Shown: positions 56,943 to 64,000 of the stretch, piece by piece
How the letters are laid out: each line of letters starts with the position of its first letter
Position numbering within the stretch: the first letter of the stretch is position 1
NCBI GenBank assembly: GCA_902784785.1
Contig: CACZWF010000010.1
Span: 1-64,000 of the forward strand
Source of the DNA: an uncultured Bacteroidia bacterium
Lineage (GTDB): Bacteria; Bacteroidota; Bacteroidia; Bacteroidales; UBA932
Direction of reading: 5' to 3'
Length of the DNA: 64,000 nucleotides
The notes under the pieces: generated by a model
Database searches by the model: none
The model's input: the letters and a program-made list of their open reading frames with translations, nothing else
Told to the model about the DNA's origin: nothing
Position numbers and translations under genes: made by a program

Positions 56943-59710
56943 ATCTTGATTCGGCAAGTCAGGCCATAGTAAAAGGCCGGGGTGAAGATGGTGCTCACAC
57001 CCGTCGCGTAACTGACGCTATAGGGACGCGAGAAGGTGAAGTTGTTGACATAGAAAGACAGGCTCACATGCTTGCCGATTTCTTTGGTCAGGCTGAGGTT
57101 GGCGCTGAAATACGGGTCGTATCCGTCTTTCGCGAAGGTGAACACATTACCCGAGCGGATGATGAGCCGCTGGAAATCGGGATTGGACGCTTCCGCCTCC
57201 GTCCACGGATGGCGGTTGCCGTTCAAGTCGAGCCAAGCCACAGGCGCCACGGCCGTATAAGAGTTACCTCCGTAAATATCGCCGCCGGTCGGAACCACGC
57301 TCCCCTGTTCCACGGTATACGCCCGGTCGGACAGATTGCGGGAATAACGCAGGAAAGTTCCTTCGATACGGACCGTCACAATCAGGCGGATCTCGGGGAT
57401 GTGGGTGATCAGGGTGAGGTTGGCGTCCAGCGTGTGCGTCTCTTTTCCCTGAATCAGGGAATTAGGGCCCTCATAGATGCCCACATAAGGATAGGAGCGG
57501 TTCTTGAGGGTCGGATCCGGATGCGACCAGCCGGCATTATAAGAATAGGTATCTTCCCGGTCCACATACCAAGTGTGGGTATAGGAGGCATCCATACGCA
57601 CACGGGTCTTCAATAAGGGAATCTGCGGAGTCTCAAGCGTAAATTCCGCGCCGGTCCGGTGGACGACCGCCCCATTGTCGGCCATACGCGTGTTGATGAA
57701 GGTCCGGTCGGTGACAAGCAATTCGGTGGCGGTATACGCTTCGCCCGAATTGGGGCGGAGGAATGTCTGGCCCGTCTGCCGGTCCACCTTGATTTGAGGC
57801 GAAGCGGGCATTTCGTAGCCATCGGGCAGTTTCCAGATATTATAGTCGAACGGCGTGTACACACCGGACAAAGTGTACGGGTCGAGGGTTTTGGAATAGA
57901 AACCCGTCAGAGACAGATGCCAGCGCGTATAATAAATATAGTCGGACTCGCTACCGTGCGTAAATCCAAACGAAAGGATATCCCGGTACTGCTTCTCGGG
58001 ATAAAGGATGGAGAAGCCCGGCAACTTGCGGGTGATGCCCCAGCCGCCGCGCAGGGAGAAGCCCAGCGGCAGGTTCCAACGCGCGCCCAGACGAGGCGAG
58101 AGCGCGCGCAGGTTGTTGTACGCCGTCCCTTTGAGCAGGACTGTTTCGCCGCGAAGACCGGCGGTAATCGCCAATTGGGACTCTCCCACGGGCACTTCGA
58201 ATTTTTCTTCCAGCCAAAAGGCGAGGTTGTGCATATAGGGGTATTCGGAATAAGGACGGGGACGATAGCCGTTCGCGGCGAGCGACGGGTCTTCGTAATA
58301 CTCGCCCGCGCCCACATTACCGTCCGCCTTCCAACTGAAACCGGCCTTGAGCGTGTTCTTCACAGGGCCCCAGTGGGCCAGCCAGTCATATTTGAGGGAA
58401 GCCGACCAGTCCAACTCCTTGGAGTCCACCACGCGGTCCGCATAGAAAGTCTTGGGCAAGGATGAGGCTTGGTAATAGCCCAGGCTCTCCGCGTGCACGG
58501 CCGGCTGGTTGGACGCATAGGAATTGTAAATATGCTCGGTGGAGAATTTATCGTGATAGTAAGCAGAGGCCTCCAGCGTGAAGTTGCTCACCCACGAACG
58601 GTTGAGCAGGAACACGGCCTTGATGTGGGGTGTGAGCAAATTGTCCCTCACCCGCTTTCTCTCGTCCGAGAACACATCCGGGTCGTTGCGGGAGTCCATT
58701 CCGCCGATGTTGCCGGTGATGCCGGCTTCCAGACGGACGACCTTGGCGAAGGTGTGGCTGTATTCCGCCGTCAAACTGCGGCGGGTGTAGGCCGTGTAGG
58801 GCGAAGAAAGTTTCTGGGTGGCGCGGGTCCACTGGCCGCTCAGGTTAAGCACACCTTGTCCGACCTGCACGCCTTTGGAAACGGCGATGTCATAGGTCTT
58901 GGGGTTGATGCCCACCGTGATTTTGAACGGGGTGCGTCCCTTTTTGGTCTTGACGCGGACGATGCCGCTGCCCAGGTCGCCGTATTCCGCCGAAGGAACG
59001 CCGGTAAGCACCTCCACCGATTCGATATCCTCCACGGGGATGGAACGGGTGTCCACACCTTGCAATTCACCGAAAGAGGCATTGTCGCCCATACGCACGC
59101 CATTGACCTCCACCGCCGTGGCGAAAGCGGCGTTGCCCTCGCCGACCCCTCCGCTTCGGAGGGAGAGAGGCTGGTTGGTGGTCAGGTCGGGGTTGACCGT
59201 CTTTCCGCCGGGCAGCAGGGCCGCCACATTATCCAGACCTGTCACCTGTAGGTGGTCCAGGGCCGTCCTTCCGATGGTGCGCGTGGTATTGGCGTTATCT
59301 TTGGAAAGGCTGGCCGTCACCACCACCTCCTCCACCGCCAGGGACTCGGTCTTCATCCGGATGGCAAGCGAGGCAAGACGCTGGCGCGACTGCGCGTCGA
59401 ACATCTTTCCTCCGGTTATCAAAATGGTCTGTTTGACGGGCAGAAAGCCCAGGCATTCGGCTTCCAGTTCACATTTTCCGTCGGGAACTTTCGTCAGCAC
59501 GAAACGCCCTTTCTCATCACTGACGGTCCAGATATAACCGCCGTCCAACTTCAGCACGACACCGCTGAGGGGATCGCCCGTCTCGTTGTCCTTCACCTCG
59601 CCCTCGATGCGGCCCTGGGCCTCACCCGCGCTCTGCGCGCGGACAGCCAGCCCCCCGCACAGCAGGAGCGCGAGCCACAACAACACGATATGTCGACCTG
59701 TCAAGGACAT
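56939..59710 (-). CDS. TonB-dependent receptor with CarboxypepD_reg N-terminal extension
   Basis: A 923-residue outer-membrane transporter. Signal peptide to GGLAVRA-Q, then a regulatory-like domain (IEGEVKDNETGDPLSGVVLKL, KGRFVLTKVPDGK). The plug domain contains VEEVVVTASLSKDNANTTRTI and VLTGVPSAEYGDLGSGIVRVKT. A 22-strand barrel follows, ending FYYGLTCRIKI. There is no SusD neighbour and no clear SusC signature, so it is a general TonB receptor with DUF4876-like and DUF6850-like partners. The cargo (metal chelate, peptide or glycan) is not predictable. Confidence 0.9.
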   Translation of the reverse strand: MSLTGRHIVLLWLALLLCGGLAVRAQSAGEAQGRIEGEVKDNETGDPLSGVVLKLDGGYIWTVSDEKGRFVLTKVPDGKCELEAECLGFLPVKQTILITGGKMFDAQSRQRLASLAIRMKTESLAVEEVVVTASLSKDNANTTRTIGRTALDHLQVTGLDNVAALLPGGKTVNPDLTTNQPLSLRSGGVGEGNAAFATAVEVNGVRMGDNASFGELQGVDTRSIPVEDIESVEVLTGVPSAEYGDLGSGIVRVKTKKGRTPFKITVGINPKTYDIAVSKGVQVGQGVLNLSGQWTRATQKLSSPYTAYTRRSLTAEYSHTFAKVVRLEAGITGNIGGMDSRNDPDVFSDERKRVRDNLLTPHIKAVFLLNRSWVSNFTLEASAYYHDKFSTEHIYNSYASNQPAVHAESLGYYQASSLPKTFYADRVVDSKELDWSASLKYDWLAHWGPVKNTLKAGFSWKADGNVGAGEYYEDPSLAANGYRPRPYSEYPYMHNLAFWLEEKFEVPVGESQLAITAGLRGETVLLKGTAYNNLRALSPRLGARWNLPLGFSLRGGWGITRKLPGFSILYPEKQYRDILSFGFTHGSESDYIYYTRWHLSLTGFYSKTLDPYTLSGVYTPFDYNIWKLPDGYEMPASPQIKVDRQTGQTFLRPNSGEAYTATELLVTDRTFINTRMADNGAVVHRTGAEFTLETPQIPLLKTRVRMDASYTHTWYVDREDTYSYNAGWSHPDPTLKNRSYPYVGIYEGPNSLIQGKETHTLDANLTLITHIPEIRLIVTVRIEGTFLRYSRNLSDRAYTVEQGSVVPTGGDIYGGNSYTAVAPVAWLDLNGNRHPWTEAEASNPDFQRLIIRSGNVFTFAKDGYDPYFSANLSLTKEIGKHVSLSFYVNNFTFSRPYSVSYATGVSTIFTPAFYYGLTCRIKI

Positions 59711-59759
59711 TATTCAAACCAAATTTGGTGCAAGTTACAAAAAATTGCGTAAAATTTGC

Positions 59760-59767
59760 TAACTTTG
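59760..59767 (+). promoter_or_regulatory. -7 box in the divergent TonB receptor / fimbrillin region
   Basis: TAACTTTG matches TAnnTTTG on the plus strand, 182 bases before the fimbrillin ATG. The resulting leader contains a hairpin ACACCTC/GAGGTGT (59852-59858/59864-59870). For the TonB gene on the other strand only TAACTTGC, a weak match, is seen near 59730. Confidence 0.45.
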
Positions 59768-59948
59768 CGCCCGATTTGGAGAAAATCCGCCCCTACGGAT
59801 AGCTCCAAGGCCTAAACCAAAACTGTGAAGAGAGACAACGAGAGGTACATCACACCTCTTTTTGAGGTGTATTATGCAGAGGATGCTTCTATCCTTTGTA
59901 ATTCTGGAGATTTCTCTACCGGAGACGATTACGACGAAAACGACGATT

Positions 59949-61913
59949 ATGAAGAAGATATGTAGCCGCGTACTGCTGCGCAGCGGCCTGCTGGCCGTAT
60001 GCGCCGGATTTGTAATGATTGCCTGCAGCAAAGAGGAAACACCGGGAAGCTGGGACACCGATGACCTGGGCGAAGAGAATCTTGTGGAAGACGAGCCGCA
60101 GCTGCCGGAAGAAAAATGGGTGGATGCCACCTTGTCTTCCGCCATCCGGCAAGACGCGGACGGCGAGACCAAAACCCAGATGGGCGGAGACAGCGGCCGC
60201 TCGGTGCTTTGGAGCGACGATGACGAAATCGGCATTTTCGACACCCGCTACAAGGGTGCCGGTTCGCGTTTCAGCAAGGCCCGGGCCGGAATGGATGAGA
60301 AGTCACGGGTATTCGGAGGCCGGATCCGCGAGTTCACCTCCTCCTTCTTCTCGGTCTATCCCTATCAGGAAGGTGCGAGCCTCAACGGAACGGTCCTGAC
60401 GATGCAGATTCCTACCCATCAGGAAGCCGTCAACGGTTCTTTCGCCACGGGCGCGGCGCTGGCTTTCGCCTCGGGGGCTTTCAACGAAGAACGGGGAACG
60501 GACGGAAGCGTCACCTTCACCAACCTCTGCGCCATCCTGTGCTTCAAGATGCCCGCCTATATCGACGGAGCCAAAAGCGTGGTCGTGCGCGCCAAATCCG
60601 GCGCGGCCATCGCGGGAACGGTCACCATCGACTGCACACGGTCGGTCATCACCTCCGTCAGCGGCTCTTCGAGCGTCACCGTCAGTTCCGACGCGATGGC
60701 CGCATCGGGCGCCTATTATGTCGCCATTGCACCCGGCACCTACGAAAACGGCTTCTCTTTCACCGTCACCACGGCCGGCGGCAGCACCTATATGGCCCAG
60801 ACCACCAAAACCCTGCCCGCCGAGGCCGGCGTCATCTACAACCTCGGCACGGTCAACCTCAACCTCAACACGGCCCCGACCGTCACCATCGTTCACCAGT
60901 ACAACGCCTCCGGCGAACTGTCCGGCTCGACCGCATCCCTCGACATTCCCCAGGTCAGCAAGGAATTGGAGAACCTGATTACCGCCTGGGAGGCCACCTT
61001 GAGCAAGAACGGAACGGTCTGCCGGCGTCTGAAACGTTCGGCCGGCACGATGACGGCGGTGGACGGATGGCCCTATCTCCCGCAAGGTTCCTACGACATC
61101 TCCGTCCGCTACACCATCGTCGACGGCAAGGTCAAGACCCTCACCGGCACCGCCACCTCCCCCGCACCGACCTTCCCGGTAAGCGTGGATGGCTATACCT
61201 CTTATAACTATGGCGTCGGGACAGGGGGTTATGACCAGAATGTCAATACGGCCAATGGCCTGGACGGATCTACGGTATATGGCATTTCTTCCCGCATCGG
61301 CGTTTCTTCGGCTGTCCTTTCCCAGTTGAATTACACTTCGCTGACCTGTTCGTTGGACGGAACGCAGGTTGCGTCCGCTTCCTCCGGGCAAAGCACCAGC
61401 GCCGTCAGCCGGGGCAGCCAAAGTTGGAACTCGCACTCCATCACCGGGTCGGCCACTTTTGACGGGGTGACGGTCACGTCCTCCGCCCGCACGGTCTATG
61501 TTACGGGACTGCCGTGGAATGATGCAGTCCCGGCTTCGTCAGGTTGGGATAAGGTGGATTATACCTCCTATATTTCATTCAATAGTTCAGGGATTAAATT
61601 TGCAACATGGGGAGGCGTTCCTCTTGCTCGTTCCAAGGCGGCATTTTATTGTCCGGACAACATCAATATTCAGATATCTTGCTTCGTGTCAATTTATACT
61701 GCCGCGCGGGGAACATACACTAAAGAAGCAAGCATGACGGTTGGATCAGCAAAAGCGACAATGGCTGGCCAGAATAAGACAAGAGCTACAGTAACAAACA
61801 CGATTTCGGCGACCGGTTCAATGGAAAACGGATCGAAGGTCTCTTTAAGGCAAAGTTCAACGGCAGTCGGTCCCACCGTTACATTCAGCAATATTAATGT
61901 TCGGTATAATTAA
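59949..61913 (+). CDS. fimbrillin-family (Mfa/FimA-like) lipoprotein
   Basis: A 654-residue protein. Start MKKICSRVLLRSGLL gives a lipoprotein signal ending AGFVMIAC-SK; the in-frame ATG 87 bases upstream lies before the signal and is rejected. The N-terminal half has fimbrillin features: SVLWSDDDEIGIFDTRY, FFSVYPYQEG, QIPTHQEAVNGSF, LCAILCFKMP, and YYVAIAPGTYENGFSFTVTT. The second half is a set of beta-sandwich-like units with no catalytic motif. Probable fimbrial or surface-adhesin subunit. At the N-terminus it resembles the beta-helix lipoprotein at the left edge. Confidence 0.8.
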   Translation: MKKICSRVLLRSGLLAVCAGFVMIACSKEETPGSWDTDDLGEENLVEDEPQLPEEKWVDATLSSAIRQDADGETKTQMGGDSGRSVLWSDDDEIGIFDTRYKGAGSRFSKARAGMDEKSRVFGGRIREFTSSFFSVYPYQEGASLNGTVLTMQIPTHQEAVNGSFATGAALAFASGAFNEERGTDGSVTFTNLCAILCFKMPAYIDGAKSVVVRAKSGAAIAGTVTIDCTRSVITSVSGSSSVTVSSDAMAASGAYYVAIAPGTYENGFSFTVTTAGGSTYMAQTTKTLPAEAGVIYNLGTVNLNLNTAPTVTIVHQYNASGELSGSTASLDIPQVSKELENLITAWEATLSKNGTVCRRLKRSAGTMTAVDGWPYLPQGSYDISVRYTIVDGKVKTLTGTATSPAPTFPVSVDGYTSYNYGVGTGGYDQNVNTANGLDGSTVYGISSRIGVSSAVLSQLNYTSLTCSLDGTQVASASSGQSTSAVSRGSQSWNSHSITGSATFDGVTVTSSARTVYVTGLPWNDAVPASSGWDKVDYTSYISFNSSGIKFATWGGVPLARSKAAFYCPDNINIQISCFVSIYTAARGTYTKEASMTVGSAKATMAGQNKTRATVTNTISATGSMENGSKVSLRQSSTAVGPTVTFSNINVRYN

Positions 61914-61927
61914 TCCGTCGTAGATTG

Positions 61928-61956
61928 AAAAAGCCCGGCTTGCGACCGGGCTTTTC
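61928..61956. terminator. bidirectional terminator between convergent genes
   Basis: GAAAAAGCCCGG, a 7-base loop, and CCGGGCTTTTC form a stem with A-run on the left and T-run on the right. It can terminate both the fimbrillin gene (+) and the Ig-like lipoprotein gene (-). Confidence 0.85.
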
Positions 61957-61973
61957 GATGGTTAAATGTAGGA

Positions 61974-63866
61974 TTAGTTGTGATCGACAACAATCTCGCT
62001 TCTCTTTTTGTGGTTATACTTCAGTCGGAAGATAATCTGGGTGCCATAGGTAGTCTCACCGCCGGGATTGCTCTTCGTTCGCTGGAGTTTGGGATGATCG
62101 TCGCGTCCGCCAAAGCCGTAGAAGGCGAAGCCGTCATAGTCGTTTGCCAGTTCTACATCAGCCCAGTTCCAGTAGGCATCCTTCGGCTCCGTAATGACGC
62201 CCACTTCCATACCCATTCCATAGTTGCAGATACCGTTCTCGCCACCGCTGGTCCAAGGCTCAAATACGCCGTTGCTATGCTTATAGGTAATCTGGAAGGA
62301 GGTGGGCTTCTGATGAACTACCTTTACGGGGATGGTGAACTTGGCATTGTGGTCGGTCTTGCTGCGGAAAATCAGGTTAAACTCTCCTTCCGGGATGCCC
62401 TTCTTGAATTGGACATATTTTCCGGAAGGATTGTAATACAACTTTTTATAGTTCTCCGTAGCGGGGTCAATCTCTATGCCGTAACCGTTGAAAGAAGAGC
62501 CCTCGGGCGTCCAATTTTCTGCCGTAAGATCGATGTATTCGTAAGCCGATCCATCAACCAGGATATAATCGGCAGAACTGTTGTCCATCGAAAGAGAGAA
62601 TGAAGAGTACCCGGGCCCGTTGTACAGGGTAATGCTGGATGTCATTTCCGTTCCGGCGTAGCCGAAAGTAAGTTCAACCGGCTGATTATCGGATGACTGC
62701 GTGGCGGTGAGCTTTTGGGTGGACGCATCCCAACTGAACCATTCGCCGGAATAGTAATTGCAGGTCTGGCTGTTCAGCTTCACCTTGCTCCAGTCAAATT
62801 TGGCGCCGGGCGTCCAGCTGGCCGTCAAGGAAATGGACTGGCCGGGGGCAACCCAGTTGCTGGGGTAATCCAGTCGGAAATCAGATAACTCCGCTACCAG
62901 TTCGTCCAGCGTAGCGTTGCCGCAGATGGTGTATTCATCACCGTCGAGGATATAGGAATCCGTCTCCGGATCATACGTCCAGTTCTGAAAGACAAAAACA
63001 AACAGGAGTTGATACTGGCCGCTGTAGGCTTTGGTACCACTCTTCTCCTTCAGCCAAATCTGGCTGCTGCCGTCCAATTTGACATTGCCACCCTGACCGA
63101 AATGAGCGTCAATTGTCTTATCCAGCCGCGACGTGCCCAGCTTAACTGCGGCCCACGGATATTTCTCGTAGAACTCCTGGGAGATGGTGGTGAGTTTGTT
63201 GGCTACTTCCGGGGGAATCTCTCCATTGAGCCAACCTTTCGTATAATCATTTTCATCCTCGTCCATACATTCTACGCTGATGGCCTGGGCGCCCTCGTAC
63301 CACTTGGAGAACTGCTGCGGGAAATTGAAGACTTGAGCCTCCTCGCCCGCCTTCTGGATGGAGTAAGTATTGTCGCGCAACTCAAGCGCCTTCTTGATGG
63401 GCTGGACATCGACGGGCTCTTCCGCATTAAGCGGAAGGACTTGAGCCGTCGCGGTAGCCAGATCTCCCTGCTGGTAGAGATCCTTGCCTTCAACTTTCTT
63501 GACAACACCCGTAACTGTTCCGCCTTCAAAGTTCTGCGCGTCGGTTGTCGTAAAGGTTACCGTAACCTGTCCTTTCGCATCTGTGGTGGCGCTGGATGGA
63601 CTCACACTGCCATTGGTGGCCGAAAAACTGAGGGTTGCTTGATTGTTTTCAAAATCAACAGCCTTTCCGTTCGGGAAAATAATCGAAAGGCTGAAGGTAA
63701 AGGAGGCCGTACCATCCTCAGCAATTTTCTTCGCAGTAGGAGAAACTGTGAGGAGGTCCTTAGTCTCCGTGTCAAGATAACTTTTCCCTTTTTCTGGAGG
63801 CACGCATCCCACCATCATTCCCGCCGCCAGGGCCAAAAGGGGAATGAAAAGTTTTTTGAGTTTCAT
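61974..63866 (-). CDS. large lipoprotein with Ig-like (invasin-type) domain
   Basis: A 630-residue protein with lipoprotein signal MKLKKLFIPLLALAAGMMVGC-VPP. Residues about 40-150 form a bacterial Ig-like unit (SATNGSVSPSSATTDAKGQVTVTFTT). A central region (about 165-330) includes WYEGAQAISVECMDEDEN and helices. The C-terminal half has sandwich-like segments (WTPGAKFDWSKVKLNS, SYFSLSMDN type strands, VVHQKPTSFQITYKH). No enzyme motif is seen. A surface-exposed adhesin or binding protein is likely. It has a clear promoter and stands alone. Confidence 0.8.
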   Translation of the reverse strand: MKLKKLFIPLLALAAGMMVGCVPPEKGKSYLDTETKDLLTVSPTAKKIAEDGTASFTFSLSIIFPNGKAVDFENNQATLSFSATNGSVSPSSATTDAKGQVTVTFTTTDAQNFEGGTVTGVVKKVEGKDLYQQGDLATATAQVLPLNAEEPVDVQPIKKALELRDNTYSIQKAGEEAQVFNFPQQFSKWYEGAQAISVECMDEDENDYTKGWLNGEIPPEVANKLTTISQEFYEKYPWAAVKLGTSRLDKTIDAHFGQGGNVKLDGSSQIWLKEKSGTKAYSGQYQLLFVFVFQNWTYDPETDSYILDGDEYTICGNATLDELVAELSDFRLDYPSNWVAPGQSISLTASWTPGAKFDWSKVKLNSQTCNYYSGEWFSWDASTQKLTATQSSDNQPVELTFGYAGTEMTSSITLYNGPGYSSFSLSMDNSSADYILVDGSAYEYIDLTAENWTPEGSSFNGYGIEIDPATENYKKLYYNPSGKYVQFKKGIPEGEFNLIFRSKTDHNAKFTIPVKVVHQKPTSFQITYKHSNGVFEPWTSGGENGICNYGMGMEVGVITEPKDAYWNWADVELANDYDGFAFYGFGGRDDHPKLQRTKSNPGGETTYGTQIIFRLKYNHKKRSEIVVDHN

Positions 63867-63911
63867 GATTTGTTGATTTATTCAGTTACATATAATGCCG
63901 CAAAGGGCTTG

Positions 63912-63919
63912 CAAAGATA
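63912..63919 (-). promoter_or_regulatory. -7 box for the Ig-like lipoprotein
   Basis: Minus strand TATCTTTG matches TAnnTTTG, 45 bases before the ATG at 63866. A TTG lies exactly 20 bases upstream as a near-match to the -33 TTTG. The remaining right-edge sequence (63920-64000) is AT-rich and then C-rich, with nothing recognisable. Confidence 0.55.
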
Positions 63920-64000
63920 AATAAAGTTTATAAAATAAACAATAAAAGCAAAAAAAAGGGGACTCAACTTACCCCCCCCAGCCCGAGAAGTAGGAGCGGA

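Overview
The window is bacterial and almost certainly from the phylum Bacteroidota, most likely order Bacteroidales. Starts lack Shine-Dalgarno sequences, and genes are preceded by the Bacteroidetes -7 box TAnnTTTG. The gene content agrees: fimbrillin-like lipoproteins, carboxypeptidase-regulatory/BACON/FISUMP surface lipoproteins, a TonB receptor with DUF4876-like and DUF6850-like partners, an S46 dipeptidyl-peptidase, a menaquinone pathway and mreBCD-PBP2-rodA. I cannot name genus or species.

Layout. 1-5.3 kb: a Pmp-repeat beta-helix lipoprotein cut by the left edge and absent from a complete-ORF scan, an endonuclease/exonuclease/phosphatase lipoprotein, and a TPR membrane regulator. 5.3-7.9 kb: menA, ubiE/menG and a small lipoprotein. 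8.0-12.3 kb (+): mrp, asnA, tsaE, engB, prs. 12.3-25.1 kb: an AT-richer accessory block that begins with a palindrome fused to a DUF1016 remnant, a terminator, a strong promoter and a long structured leader with a probable pseudoknot. It then holds nine same-strand genes for exported proteins: four CarboxypepD_reg lipoproteins (three large, with BACON-like and Fn3-like repeats), three LPP20-like proteins, a DUF5683-like membrane protein and a von Willebrand A protein with a barrel-like end. A second, inverted copy of the palindrome lies at its far side. 25.4-27.2 kb: an Rpn-type PD-(D/E)XK nuclease with a structured leader, followed by a separate ORF that duplicates only its C-terminal tail. 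Two identical 56-bp direct repeats bracket this pair, and the repeat family carries a complete Bacteroidetes promoter. 27.3-29.6 kb: a small Cys-rich membrane protein, der and a PAP2 phosphatase.

29.7-45.8 kb (-): queF-ispD, then mreB-mreC-mreD-mrdA-rodA running without a break into eight glycan genes (glycosyltransferases, radical SAM, flippase, pyruvyltransferase fusion, FrhB-like). Nearly every junction is a 1- or 4-base stop/start overlap, so wall elongation and surface-glycan synthesis appear transcriptionally and translationally coupled. One glycan gene is broken by a single-base shift in a G tract, and mrdA has a short out-of-frame stretch.

45.9-49.0 kb (+): alpha/beta hydrolase, Omp85-like barrel and a small barrel protein. 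49.0-53.2 kb (-): S46 peptidase and a polyferredoxin/HMA membrane protein. 53.3-59.7 kb (-): a FISUMP lipoprotein and a TonB receptor/DUF4876-like/DUF6850-like operon. 59.9-61.9 kb (+): fimbrillin-like lipoprotein. 62.0-63.9 kb (-): Ig-like lipoprotein. I see no rRNA, tRNA, CRISPR array or recognisable transposase.

The leads I rate highest are the Rpn nuclease plus stand-alone tail (a possible toxin/antitoxin pair in a repeat-flanked cassette), the pseudoknotted leader RNA at 12.78-13.05 kb, the portable-promoter repeat, and the secreted-protein cluster at 13-25 kb.
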